Source: Pigmentiphaga sp. NML030171 (lineage in GTDB: Bacteria; Pseudomonadota; Gammaproteobacteria; Burkholderiales; Burkholderiaceae_B). Taken from it: a stretch of 64,000 nt of DNA. Shown in pieces: positions 26,152 through 34,406 of this stretch (its first letter is position 1; each line of letters opens with the position of its first letter). Location: positions 248,001-312,000 of the forward strand of contig NZ_NINX01000035.1 in the NCBI RefSeq assembly GCF_002188635.1, given 5' to 3'. The notes below the pieces were generated by a model. That model did not search any database. It was not told the DNA's origin and saw only the letters and a program-made list of their open reading frames with translations. The position numbers and the translations under genes were made by a program.

Positions 26152-27117
26152 ATGCAACGCAGACCCTTTCTTGCCGCCGGGCTGGCGGCCGCGGCCCTGT
26201 GCGTGGCCGGTGCCGTATCGGCGCAGCCGTATCCCGCCCGCGAGGTGCGCATCATCATCCCGTTCCCGCCCGGCGGGACGCTGGACACGGTGGGACGGCA
26301 ACTGGCGCAGCGCCTGAGCGAGCAGACCGGCCAGTCCTTCGTCGTGGAGAACCGGGCCGGCGGCAACGGCATGATCGGGGCCGCCGCCGTGGCCAAGGCG
26401 TCGCCCGACGGCTACACGCTGATGTTCAACGCGTCGACGGTGACCACCACGCCGATGACCATGAAGTCCGCGCCCTTCGACATGGAAAAGGATTTCCAGC
26501 CCATCTCGCTGGTGGCCCAGGCGCCCTTGTCGGTGGCCGTGAACAAGTCGCTGCCGTTCAACGACATCAAGGGCCTGCTGGACTACGCGCGGCAGAACCC
26601 GGGCCAGCTCAGTTTCGCGGTGGGCTCCACCGGCTCGGCGGGACAGCTCGCCACCGAGCTGCTGCGCCGGGCGGGGCAGATGAACTACCTGATCGTGCCG
26701 TACAAGGGGTCCGCGCCCGCCTACCAGGATCTGGTCGGGGGGCAGATCTCCGGCTTCATCGATCCCATCCTGGGGGCCATGTCCTACTACAAGGGCGGCA
26801 TGCTCAAGATCCTGGCCGTCACGTCGCGGTCGCGCGTGCCCACGCTGCCCGAAGTGCCCACCGTGGGCGAGACCGTGCCGGGCTACGAGTTCTACAGCTG
26901 GTACGGCCTGTGGGGTCCGGCCAAGCTGCCGATGGACATCGCCCGCAAGCTCAACGCCGAGGTCAACAAGGCACTGGAGGCCGGCATGCGCGAGAAGCTG
27001 GAGCAGCAGGGGCTGGTGCTGAAGGCTGGCTCCATCGAGGACTTCGCACGCTTCCAGCAGGAAGACATGGCGCGGTCGAAGAAGATCATCGTCGAGGGCA
27101 ACATCCGTGCGGAATGA
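26152..27117 (+). CDS. Bug (TctC-type) periplasmic solute-binding protein
   Basis: The 321-residue receptor has an RRPFL motif and a long hydrophobic stretch (about residues 4-24, cleavage after VSA), so Tat export is plausible. The mature part has the Bug fingerprint: IIIPFPPGGTLDTVGR, VENRAGGNGMIGA, SPDGYTL and the PVLMDIARKLN-like end domain. It would bind a carboxylate ligand; the TctAB-type membrane components are not present nearby. It lies between the DapA-like lyase and an SDR gene, which overlaps its end by 11 bases. Confidence 0.93.
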   Translation: MQRRPFLAAGLAAAALCVAGAVSAQPYPAREVRIIIPFPPGGTLDTVGRQLAQRLSEQTGQSFVVENRAGGNGMIGAAAVAKASPDGYTLMFNASTVTTTPMTMKSAPFDMEKDFQPISLVAQAPLSVAVNKSLPFNDIKGLLDYARQNPGQLSFAVGSTGSAGQLATELLRRAGQMNYLIVPYKGSAPAYQDLVGGQISGFIDPILGAMSYYKGGMLKILAVTSRSRVPTLPEVPTVGETVPGYEFYSWYGLWGPAKLPMDIARKLNAEVNKALEAGMREKLEQQGLVLKAGSIEDFARFQQEDMARSKKIIVEGNIRAE

Positions 27118-27802
27118 GCGCCGCGCGGCGGTGACGGGCAGCAGCGCCGGCATCGGCCGGGCGGTGGCGCAGGCGCTGCTGGGGCAGGGCTGGCACGTGG
27201 TCGGGCTGGACCGCGCGGCGGCGACCCTGGATCATCCTCGCTTCGAAGGCCGGCCGGCCGACCTCGCGGACGCCGGGGCCATCGCCGGCATCCTGCCCGG
27301 CTTGCAGGACTGCGATGCGCTGGTCCACGCGGCGGGCATCATGCGGACCGCGCCGCTGGGCAGCCTGGACGGCGCCGCCTTCGAGCAGATGTGGCGGTTG
27401 CACGTGGCCGCGGCCAGCCAGCTCGCCGACGGGATGGTGCCTGCCATGGCCGCGCGCGGCCATGGCAGGGTGGTGCTGATCGGCAGCCGCGTGTCCCGCG
27501 GCATGGCCGGACGCAGCCAGTACGCCGCGGTCAAGGCGGCGCTGGTGGCCATGGGACGCAGTTGGGCGGCCGAGGTGGCGGCGCGGGGCGTGACGGTGAA
27601 CGTGGTGTCGCCCGCGGCCACGCGCACGGCCATGCTGGAGGATCCCGGCCGCGCCGCCAGCGCGCCGCGCCTGCCGCCGCTGGGCCGCCTGATCGAGCCG
27701 GCCGAAGTGGCGGCGCTGGTGGGTTTCCTGCTGTCGGACGCCGCCGCGGCCATTACCGGGCAGGATGTGCAGGTTTGCGGCGGCGCGTCGCTGACGGGCT
27801 GA
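27107..27802 (+). CDS. Short-chain dehydrogenase/reductase
   Basis: The 231-residue SDR has the nucleotide motif VTGSSAGIGRAV, the HAAGI segment, the serine in VVLIGSRVS and the catalytic YAAVK pair. It has the compact classical length and a typical C-terminal GQDVQVCGGAS. The GTG start at 27107 overlaps the Bug gene stop. It probably oxidises or reduces the intermediate handled by the DapA-like lyase; the substrate is unknown. Confidence 0.9.
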   Translation: MRNERRAAVTGSSAGIGRAVAQALLGQGWHVVGLDRAAATLDHPRFEGRPADLADAGAIAGILPGLQDCDALVHAAGIMRTAPLGSLDGAAFEQMWRLHVAAASQLADGMVPAMAARGHGRVVLIGSRVSRGMAGRSQYAAVKAALVAMGRSWAAEVAARGVTVNVVSPAATRTAMLEDPGRAASAPRLPPLGRLIEPAEVAALVGFLLSDAAAAITGQDVQVCGGASLTG

Positions 27803-27815
27803 CCGACGGCCGCGT

Positions 27816-28628
27816 TCAGCCCAGCCGCTCGATCAGGGCCATGGCGGCGGCCGGCGCCTTGGGCTTGAAGCCGTTGATCATGTAGACGAACACCTCGCGT
27901 CCCCGCGCGGCCTTGGCCGGCGAGCCGGCCAGGCAGGGCAGGTCGGCAGGCGCTTTGCCGCCGGCCCATGCCCGCGCGCGTTCCGCCCAGGCATCGAGAT
28001 CGGCCGGCGCATAGCCCAGCTTGCGGTCTTCCCGCGCGCTTTGCAGCCGGACGTAGACGAACGGCGCCGTCACGTCGTGCAGGTGCGGCACGCCGTCCTT
28101 GTCCGCCACGACCGCCGCCACCTCGTGACGTCGCAGCAGATCGACGAAGGCCGGCACGGCGAAGCTCTCGTGCCGGACCTCCACCGCGTGGCGCAGCCGC
28201 CGGCCTTCGTATTCCGGAGGCAGCAGCGCCAGGAAGGCGGCGAAGTCGTCGGGATCGAACTTCTTCGTGGGCGGGAACTGCCAGTTGATGGGGCCCAGCT
28301 TGTCCTTCAGTTCCACGAGCCCGCTGGCCAGGAACTTGTCGATGGAGGGGCCGGCCTCGGCCAGCACGCGGCGGTTGGTGGCGAAGCGCGGGCCCTTGAG
28401 CGCGAAGACGAAGTCCTCGGGCGTCTCGTCGTGCCAGCGGGCGAAGCTGGCCGGCTTCTGCGTGCCATAGAACGTGCCGTTGATCTCGATGGAGGTCACG
28501 TGGCGGCTGGCGTACTCCAGTTCCCGGCTTTGCACCAGGCCTTCGGGATAGAAACTGCCGCGCCAGGGCTCGAACACCCAGCCGCCTATGCCCACGCGTA
28601 CGGAAGACACGCTTTTCGCCTTGCTCAT
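27816..28628 (-). CDS. DUF72 family protein
   Basis: The 270-residue protein has the DUF72 (YecE-like) TIM-barrel pattern: VGIGGWVFEPWRGSFYP, YASRHVTSIEINGTFYGTQ, FVFALKGPRFATNRR and VYVRLQSAREDRKLGY. The family's biochemical function is unknown. The ATG at 28628 is preferred because GGAGAAG lies six bases upstream; an ATG five codons earlier exists. It is convergent with the SDR gene and divergent from the uracil-DNA glycosylase-like gene. Confidence 0.88.
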   Translation of the reverse strand: MSKAKSVSSVRVGIGGWVFEPWRGSFYPEGLVQSRELEYASRHVTSIEINGTFYGTQKPASFARWHDETPEDFVFALKGPRFATNRRVLAEAGPSIDKFLASGLVELKDKLGPINWQFPPTKKFDPDDFAAFLALLPPEYEGRRLRHAVEVRHESFAVPAFVDLLRRHEVAAVVADKDGVPHLHDVTAPFVYVRLQSAREDRKLGYAPADLDAWAERARAWAGGKAPADLPCLAGSPAKAARGREVFVYMINGFKPKAPAAAMALIERLG

Positions 28629-28658
28629 GCGCTGCTTCTCCATCGCCCCGGCCGACCC

Positions 28659-28664
28659 TACAAT
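28659..28664 (+). promoter_or_regulatory. -10-like TACAAT for the glycosylase-like gene
   Basis: TACAAT on the plus strand lies 28 bases before the ATG at 28693, giving a predicted start near 28671 and a short leader. It is in the divergent DUF72/glycosylase spacer. Confidence 0.4.
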
Positions 28665-28692
28665 GCCGTTCCGGTTCTAGTTTCACCCCGCC

Positions 28693-29367
28693 ATGCCCCT
28701 GGACGCCGAACAACTCGCCGCCTTCCGCCGCCTGGCCGCGGGCCTCGATCGCATCGATGCCGAGGCCTATGCCGCCGCCGGCCGCGATCCGCTCGTTCCT
28801 ATTCTAGGTCTGGGGCCCGTCGATGCGCCATTGTGTTTCTTCGGCCGCGACCCGGGGGCGGACGAAGTCCGGCACGGGCAACCCTTCGTGGGCAGTTCCG
28901 GCCAGTTGCTGCGCGCCGAACTGCACCGCCATCTGGCGCCGGACGTGCCGTATTCGTTCGACGAAGGCCTGCGCGTCGGCGCGGGCTTCTTCTGGATCAG
29001 CACCGTGCCCTACAAGCCCTTGCACAACAAGGCGTGGTCGCCCGCGGTGCGGCAGCGTTTCCAGCCGTTGATCCAGCACATCCTGGCGGCGCGGTGGCGC
29101 GGCGGCGATGTCATCACCCTGGGCAACGAAGCTTTCGAATGGTTCAGCATCGGCCTGGCGGGCGACGAACTGGCTGCGGTGCGTGAATTCTGGCGGCGCG
29201 AGGACAAGTACGAGTCCAGCGTTGCCGTACCCCTGCGTGCGCAAGGCAGCGAACGGATCTTGCGCCTGCATCCCTTGCCGCATCCGTCGCCCGCCAATGC
29301 CCGCTGGCGGCCGCATTTTCCCCGGCTGCTGAAAGCCCGGCTGGATGCGCTGCTGCCGTCCACCTGA
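28693..29367 (+). CDS. Uracil-DNA glycosylase superfamily protein
   Basis: The 224-residue protein has the UDG-superfamily motif A as FFGRDPGADEVRHGQPFVGS, then STVPYKPLHNKAW, and motif B as LHPLPHPSPANARW. It has no four-cysteine Fe-S cluster, which separates it from families 4 and 5. Base-excision activity is plausible, but the residue after GxDPG is not one from which I can infer the family or substrate. Ribosome binding is weak. The SelW-like gene follows after 13 bases. Confidence 0.85.
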   Translation: MPLDAEQLAAFRRLAAGLDRIDAEAYAAAGRDPLVPILGLGPVDAPLCFFGRDPGADEVRHGQPFVGSSGQLLRAELHRHLAPDVPYSFDEGLRVGAGFFWISTVPYKPLHNKAWSPAVRQRFQPLIQHILAARWRGGDVITLGNEAFEWFSIGLAGDELAAVREFWRREDKYESSVAVPLRAQGSERILRLHPLPHPSPANARWRPHFPRLLKARLDALLPST

Positions 29368-29380
29368 TGGAGGCCTTGCC

Positions 29381-29659
29381 ATGAACGGACCCGCCATTTC
29401 GATCACCTATTGCACGCAGTGCCTGTGGCTGCTGCGCGCGGCCTGGATGGCGCAGGAACTGCTGTCCACCTTCGGCACGGACCTGGGGCAGGTCGCGCTG
29501 GTGCCGGGCACGGGCGGCGCCTTCCAGATCCGCTACGACGGCGAACTGATCTGGGACCGGAAGACCGATGGCGGCTTTCCGGATGCGAAGGTACTCAAGC
29601 AGCGGGTGCGCGACCGGCTGGACCCGAGGCGCGATCTGGGGCACGTCGACCGGTCCTAG
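29381..29659 (+). CDS. SelT/SelW/SelH (Rdx) family selenoprotein-like protein
   Basis: The 92-residue protein has the Rdx-family redox motif CTQC (residues 11-14), with cysteine instead of selenocysteine, and the WDRKTDGGFPDAKVLKQRVRD C-terminal pattern. Thioredoxin-like redox activity is inferred from the family. A GGAGG ribosome site stands eight bases before the ATG. The stop abuts the convergent NifQ-like gene with no spacer. Confidence 0.9.
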   Translation: MNGPAISITYCTQCLWLLRAAWMAQELLSTFGTDLGQVALVPGTGGAFQIRYDGELIWDRKTDGGFPDAKVLKQRVRDRLDPRRDLGHVDRS

Positions 29660-30241
29660 CTAGCGCAGGCGTTTCGGGAAGCAGCGCCCGTATTCCTCGC
29701 AGCCCGGACAGCCAGGCGCGGGCTGCGGCGTTTCGCCCCGCGTGACGGCCATGTCGTACGCCAGGAATTTCTTCCAGCGCATGTCGCCGGTATTGCGTTC
29801 GGGCAGCCCCGGGAAGTAGCGATGCAGCGCACGCGTGACGTCGTCGCGCCCGGCCAGCCCCAGGTCGCGCCACAGGTGGTCGGGCCGCAGACAGGCGTGG
29901 GCGATGATCGTCGCCAGGCAGGCGACGTCGGCGGCGGGAAGCGCGGGGTTGCGCCAGGCCAGCATGTGGGCGCGCAGGTTGGCCGTGAACGGGGTGTCGG
30001 CCTCTGGCTGCGCCGGCAGCGAGGGAAGGAGAGCGCCCGGAAACCAGCGGGCGTACAGCTCCCGCAGCGCTTCCTGCGACAGCCCCAGCAGGGGCAGTTC
30101 GCGCCGGACTTCGCGGGCGGCCAGCAGGCGGGCGAAGAGGCGCGCGTCGAATGCGTCCGGATGCGCGGAGAAGGAAGCGAGCAGCGCGGTGCGGGCGGCG
30201 GGGTCAGCGTGCCCGGGCTGGGTGTGGGGCCGGTCGAGCAA
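29660..30241 (-). CDS. NifQ-like protein
   Basis: The 193-residue protein resembles NifQ, which delivers molybdenum for nitrogenase cofactor assembly: HLWRDLGLAGRDDVTRALHR, FPGLPERNTGDMRWKKFLAYDMA and a C-terminal cysteine cluster GCPGCEEYGRCF. The NifQ metal motif is Cx4CxxCx5C; here the last three cysteines (178, 181, 187) are kept but the first is glutamine (Gln173). No nif gene is seen, so molybdenum delivery elsewhere or loss of metal binding are both open. TTG start with GGAG eight bases upstream; an ATG at 30246 is in another frame. Confidence 0.75.
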   Translation of the reverse strand: MLDRPHTQPGHADPAARTALLASFSAHPDAFDARLFARLLAAREVRRELPLLGLSQEALRELYARWFPGALLPSLPAQPEADTPFTANLRAHMLAWRNPALPAADVACLATIIAHACLRPDHLWRDLGLAGRDDVTRALHRYFPGLPERNTGDMRWKKFLAYDMAVTRGETPQPAPGCPGCEEYGRCFPKRLR

Positions 30242-30298
30242 GGCATTTGCTCCGATGGAAAGGCACAGAGCCAGGTCTGATGTCGTCTTTCTGACGCG

Positions 30299-31219
30299 TT
30301 ACTCGATATTCTGCGCCTGTTCCCGCATCTGCTCGATCAGCAGCTTCAGATCCATCGCCGCCCGCGTCACTTCCAGCCCGCCGGCCTTGGATCCCAGCGT
30401 GTTGGCCTCGCGGTTCATTTCCTGGAACAGGAAATCCAGCCGCTTGCCGGCGCTGCCCTTGTCGGCCTTCTTGCCCGCGCCGCCCATGCCGATCAGCTGC
30501 TTGAGCTCGGCCAGGTGCGAATGCAGGCGCGAGAGTTCCTCGGCCACGTCGATGCGCAGGCCGAACAGGGTGGCTTCATGGGCCAGGCGTTCGGACAGTT
30601 CCTCGCCGCGGATGTTCTGGAAGCCGCCGGGGAAGGCGGCCTCGACCGTGTCGCGCAGCTTGCGCGCGAGCCGTTCGCGGTATTCGTGCACGAGCTGGGG
30701 CATGCGCTGTTCGACCTCGCCCACGATGGCGGCGACCGAGTCGGCGCGGTCGGCGATCATGGCGGCCAGGCGTTCGCCTTCGCGGTCGCGCGCTTCCTGC
30801 ATCTGGGTCAGCGCCTCGCCGGCGGCGCGCAGGGCGGCTTCGCGCCAGGTGTCCTCCGATTCCTCGGCCGCCTGCACGCCGGGCCAGGACAGGAGTTCGG
30901 ACAGGCGCGGCGGCTGGACGTCCGGGAGCACGGCCTGGACCTTGCGGAACAGCGTGGCGGCCTGTTCCAGCGCGGCGACGTTGATGGAGTCGGGGTCGGT
31001 GATGAGGCGGCGCTGGATGGAGGCGCGCACCTCGATCTTGCCGCGCGCCACGGACTTGGTCAGCAGTTCGCGCAGCGGCGATTCCAGCGCGCGCAGTTCG
31101 TCCGGCATGCGGAAGTGGAGGTCGAGGAAGCGGCTGTTGACGCTGCGCAGTTCGATGGACACCGAACCGTGGTCGGTGTCGGCGCGCGCGGCGCCGAAGG
31201 CGGTCATGCTACGGATCAT
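30299..31219 (-). CDS. YicC family endoribonuclease-like protein
   Basis: The 306-residue protein starts MIRSMTAFGAARAD, the classic YicC N-terminus, and ends with FLFQEMNREANTLGSKAGG, the DUF1732 signature. YicC is linked to stationary-phase survival and, in E. coli, to RNA degradation. The central region is rich in heptad-like Glu/Arg/Leu (about 100-230) and probably a coiled coil. It is divergent from rph. Confidence 0.94.
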   Translation of the reverse strand: MIRSMTAFGAARADTDHGSVSIELRSVNSRFLDLHFRMPDELRALESPLRELLTKSVARGKIEVRASIQRRLITDPDSINVAALEQAATLFRKVQAVLPDVQPPRLSELLSWPGVQAAEESEDTWREAALRAAGEALTQMQEARDREGERLAAMIADRADSVAAIVGEVEQRMPQLVHEYRERLARKLRDTVEAAFPGGFQNIRGEELSERLAHEATLFGLRIDVAEELSRLHSHLAELKQLIGMGGAGKKADKGSAGKRLDFLFQEMNREANTLGSKAGGLEVTRAAMDLKLLIEQMREQAQNIE

Positions 31220-31335
31220 GGCGAAGGCCTGTCAGGACGTGGGCAAGGCCGACGAGCACGGCGACAGGGCCGGTGCGTTTGTCGGCATGAGTCAGCATGA
31301 TAAATCGCACGGGAAAGTTCGTGGGGCCTTGCCCG

Positions 31336-31341
31336 TACAAT
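31336..31341 (+). promoter_or_regulatory. -10-like TACAAT upstream of rph
   Basis: TACAAT lies in the yicC/rph divergent spacer, 82 bases before the rph ATG, predicting a leader of about 75 bases. The -35 is weak. Confidence 0.3.
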
Positions 31342-31423
31342 GTCCGCATCCGGCCGCCGCGGCGCGGCCCATGCGTCCTGGGCGCCGGTGCGCCGGCCCG
31401 CCCGCCGATCTGGAGTCTTTTTC

Positions 31424-32179
31424 ATGAGCATTGCCCCTTCCGCAATCGCCCGGCCGTCCGGCCGCGGCCTCGCCTCGCTGCGCCCCGTGTCCCTGCAACG
31501 CGGCTACACCCGCTATGCCGAAGGCTCGGTGCTGGTGAGCTTCGGCGACACGCAGGTGATCTGTACCGCCAGCGTCGAGGACAAGGTGCCGCCGTTCCTG
31601 AAGGGCATGGGGCAGGGCTGGGTCACGGCCGAGTACGGCATGCTGCCGCGCGCCACGCACACGCGCGGCGGCCGCGAGGCGGCCAAGGGCAAGCAGACCG
31701 GCCGCACGCAGGAAATCCAGCGCCTGATCGGCCGCAGCCTGCGCGCGGTGTTCGACCTGGAGAAGCTGGGCGAGCGCACGCTGCACCTGGATTGCGACGT
31801 GATCCAGGCCGACGGCGGGACGCGCACGGCCAGCATCACGGGGGCTTTCGTCGCGGCCAGCGACGCCATCGCGCTGTTGATGGCGCGCGGCGCCCTGGCG
31901 GCCTCGCCCATCCGCGACCACGTGGCCGCGGTATCGGTGGGCATCTATCAAGGGCAGCCGGTGCTGGACCTGGACTACGCCGAGGATTCGCAGTGCGAGA
32001 CCGACATGAACGTCGTGATGACGGGCAGCGGCGCGTATGTGGAAGTGCAGGGCACGGCCGAGGGCGTGCCGTTCTCGCGCCAGGAAATGGATGCGCTGCT
32101 GGGGCTGGCCGAGGCCGGCATCGCCGATCTCGTGCGCCTGCAGCGCGAGGCGCTGGCGCAGCCGTATCCGGGCCGCTGA
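31424..32179 (+). CDS. rph: Ribonuclease PH
   Basis: RNase PH trims the 3' ends of tRNA precursors with phosphate. The 251-residue protein has the family pattern [74 protein letters not shown] and the C-terminal [20 protein letters not shown]. Start at the ATG with TGGAGT upstream; frame-open sequence before it is not conserved. Followed by rdgB on the same strand. Confidence 0.96.
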   Translation: MSIAPSAIARPSGRGLASLRPVSLQRGYTRYAEGSVLVSFGDTQVICTASVEDKVPPFLKGMGQGWVTAEYGMLPRATHTRGGREAAKGKQTGRTQEIQRLIGRSLRAVFDLEKLGERTLHLDCDVIQADGGTRTASITGAFVAASDAIALLMARGALAASPIRDHVAAVSVGIYQGQPVLDLDYAEDSQCETDMNVVMTGSGAYVEVQGTAEGVPFSRQEMDALLGLAEAGIADLVRLQREALAQPYPGR

Positions 32180-32205
32180 TGCCCGCGCGACCGGAGCGAA
32201 CGACG

Positions 32206-32805
32206 ATGGCAAGAAAACTGGTCCTGGCTTCCAACAACGCGGGCAAGCTGCGCGAGTTCTCGTCGTTGCTGGCGCCGCGCGGTTTCGAGCTCGTGCCCCA
32301 GGGCAGCCTGGGCGTGCCCGAGGCGGACGAGCCCCACGTCACGTTCATCGAGAACGCGCTGGCCAAGGCCCGGCACGCCAGCCAGCTGACCGGCCTGCCC
32401 GCGCTGGCCGACGATTCCGGTGTGTGCGTGACGGCGCTGGGCGGCGAGCCCGGGGTCTATTCGGCGCGCTACGCGGCGCGCAATGGCGGCGAGAAGTCCG
32501 ATGCCGCCAACAACGCGCTGGTGGTCGAGCGCCTGCGCGGCGCGCAGGACCGCCGGGCCTATTACTATGCCGCGCTGGTGCTGGTGCGTTCGGCCGACGA
32601 CCCCCAGCCCCTGATCGGCGAGGGGCTGTGGTGGGGCGAGATCATCGAGCACCCGCGCGGCAGCGGCGGCTTCGGCTACGACCCGCATTTCCTGCTGCCC
32701 GGCCTGGGCCGCACGGCGGCCGAGCTGTCCGCCGACGAGAAGAACCGCATCAGTCACCGCGCCCAGGCGCTGGCGGTGCTGATGGGCAAGCTGGATACGT
32801 TCTGA
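32206..32805 (+). CDS. rdgB: Non-canonical purine NTP pyrophosphatase (RdgB/HAM1)
   Basis: This enzyme hydrolyses dITP, XTP and ITP to keep modified purines out of DNA and RNA. The 199-residue protein has LASNNAGKLREF, ENALAKARHAS, ADDSGVCVTALGGEPGVYSARYA and GFGYDPHFLLPGLG with the SADEKNRISHRAQAL end, all of the core motifs. Start at the ATG after GGAG; an ATG overlapping the rph stop at 32179 is less likely. Its TGA shares an A with the hemW ATG. Confidence 0.96.
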   Translation: MARKLVLASNNAGKLREFSSLLAPRGFELVPQGSLGVPEADEPHVTFIENALAKARHASQLTGLPALADDSGVCVTALGGEPGVYSARYAARNGGEKSDAANNALVVERLRGAQDRRAYYYAALVLVRSADDPQPLIGEGLWWGEIIEHPRGSGGFGYDPHFLLPGLGRTAAELSADEKNRISHRAQALAVLMGKLDTF

Positions 32806-34040
32806 TGGCCCGCTCCATCGCGATCCGGCCGGCGGGGCAGGGGGCGCCCGCACCGCGCGCGGCCATGCCGTTCGCGCCCGGGCCCAGCCTGCTGACCAGC
32901 CTGCCGCCCCTGTCGGTATACGTGCACGTGCCGTGGTGCGTGCGCAAGTGCCCGTATTGCGACTTCAATTCGCACGCGGCGCCGGACGAGCTGCCGGAGG
33001 ATCGCTACCTGCAGGCGCTGACCGCCGATCTGGACCAGAGCCTGCCGCAGGTCTGGGGGCGCAAGGTGGTGTCGGTCTTCATCGGCGGCGGAACCCCGAG
33101 CCTGCTGTCGGCCGCCACGATGGACGCCATGCTGGCGCTGCTGCGCTCGCGGCTGCCGCTGCTGCCCGACGCCGAGATCACGATGGAGGCCAACCCCGGC
33201 ACGGTCGAGGCGTCGCGCTTCGCCGACTTCGCTGCCAGCGGCATCAACCGCATCTCGCTGGGCATACAGAGCTTCGACGATGACCGGCTGCGCGCGCTGG
33301 GCCGCATCCACGACGGCCGGGCCGCGCGCGAGGCGATCGCCATCGCGCAACGCCATGTCGAACGGGTCAACCTGGACCTGATGTTCGCGCTGCCTGGCCA
33401 GACCCTGGACGGCTGCCTGGCCGACGTCGAGACCGCGTTGTCCTTCGGGACGGAGCACCTGTCCCTGTACCACCTGACATTGGAACCGAACACGGTCTTC
33501 GCCAAGTATCCGCCCGAGCTGCCCGACGACGACACGGCCTTCGAGATGCAGGACCGCATCGAGGCGCGCCTGGCCGAGGCGGGGTACGACCATTACGAAA
33601 TATCGGCCTATGCCCGGCCGGGCGCCAGCTGCCGCCACAACCTGAACTACTGGGAGTTCGGCGACTACCTGGGCATCGGCCCGGGCGCCCACGGGAAGCT
33701 GTCCTTCCATGACCGCATCCTGCGTGAGGCGCGTGTGCGCAATCCTCAGTCCTGGATGGACGCGCTGCTGGACCCCGCGGCCGGCGCGACGCACCTGGCC
33801 GAATCGCGGCTGGTGGGGGCGGAGGAACTGCCGTTCGAGTTCATGCTGAACGCGCTGCGGCTGACCGACGGCGTGCCGGCGGCGAGTTTCGCCGAACGTA
33901 CCGGCCTGAACCTGGCCACCATCGCAAGGCCGCTTGCCCGCGCCGTCGAACGGGGACTGCTGGACGAGGACCCGACCCGCATCCGGCCCACGCCGCTGGG
34001 CCGGCGCTTCCTGAACGACCTCCAGGGCCTGTTCCTGTAG
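32805..34040 (+). CDS. hemW: Radical SAM protein HemW (heme chaperone)
   Basis: HemW is a radical-SAM family heme-binding protein that delivers heme to membrane enzymes and was once called an oxygen-independent coproporphyrinogen oxidase. The 411-residue protein has the cluster motif CVRKCPYCDF (CxxxCxxC), IGGGTPSLL, EANPGTVE, GINRISLGIQS and the HNLNYWEFGDYLGIGPGAHGK segment of the HemN/HemW group. The ATG overlaps the rdgB stop. A second methionine at residue 21 is a possible inner start. Confidence 0.94.
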   Translation: MARSIAIRPAGQGAPAPRAAMPFAPGPSLLTSLPPLSVYVHVPWCVRKCPYCDFNSHAAPDELPEDRYLQALTADLDQSLPQVWGRKVVSVFIGGGTPSLLSAATMDAMLALLRSRLPLLPDAEITMEANPGTVEASRFADFAASGINRISLGIQSFDDDRLRALGRIHDGRAAREAIAIAQRHVERVNLDLMFALPGQTLDGCLADVETALSFGTEHLSLYHLTLEPNTVFAKYPPELPDDDTAFEMQDRIEARLAEAGYDHYEISAYARPGASCRHNLNYWEFGDYLGIGPGAHGKLSFHDRILREARVRNPQSWMDALLDPAAGATHLAESRLVGAEELPFEFMLNALRLTDGVPAASFAERTGLNLATIARPLARAVERGLLDEDPTRIRPTPLGRRFLNDLQGLFL

Positions 34041-34100
34041 CGCGCCGGGGACCGGCGCTGCGCCCGCAAACGTGCACGCCGCGCCATCGCGCAGCACTTA

Positions 34101-34117
34101 AGCACTATTTTGGTGCA
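34101..34117. promoter_or_regulatory. NtrC-type binding site upstream of glnA
   Basis: AGCACTATTTTGGTGCA matches the NtrC consensus GCAC-N7-GTGC exactly. Two weaker sites follow at about 34141-34155 and 34173-34187. They lie 160-200 bases upstream of the sigma-54-like promoter, as for an enhancer. The 34041-34406 gap otherwise holds no gene that I can support. Confidence 0.75.
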
Positions 34118-34276
34118 AAATACCTCGAATATTCCCGTTTGCACCATTATTGGGAATTCCTGGTCGGGATTTGCGTCATGATGGTGCGAGGCCTGACATC
34201 TCCGCCGTCCCGCCAATATGCGAGAATGCCGCGCCGTCCTGCGCAAGCGGGCCGGGAAAGCGGTCCGGGCCGATGC

Positions 34277-34293
34277 TGGCACGGAAGCTGCTT
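34277..34293 (+). promoter_or_regulatory. Sigma-54 promoter (-24/-12) for glnA
   Basis: TGGCACGGAAGCTGCTT has GG and GC elements with exactly 10 bases between them, the sigma-54 spacing. It predicts a start near 34303, about 100 bases before the glnA ATG. With the NtrC-type sites this indicates nitrogen-responsive control. Confidence 0.75.
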
Positions 34294-34406
34294 AATTTGA
34301 TGCGCAACGGTTCAGCCCAGATCGCTTCCGGTCGCGCTGTGTGCACTATCGAGAACGCTTGAGCCTCCGGGAGCCGGAGGCGGTTACGAGACTATCAGGA
34401 GCCCTA

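Noticed and set aside
30242-30246. ATG at 30246 as start of the NifQ-like gene
   Set aside because: It is in a different frame from the NifQ motifs; the TTG at 30241 with GGAG upstream fits.
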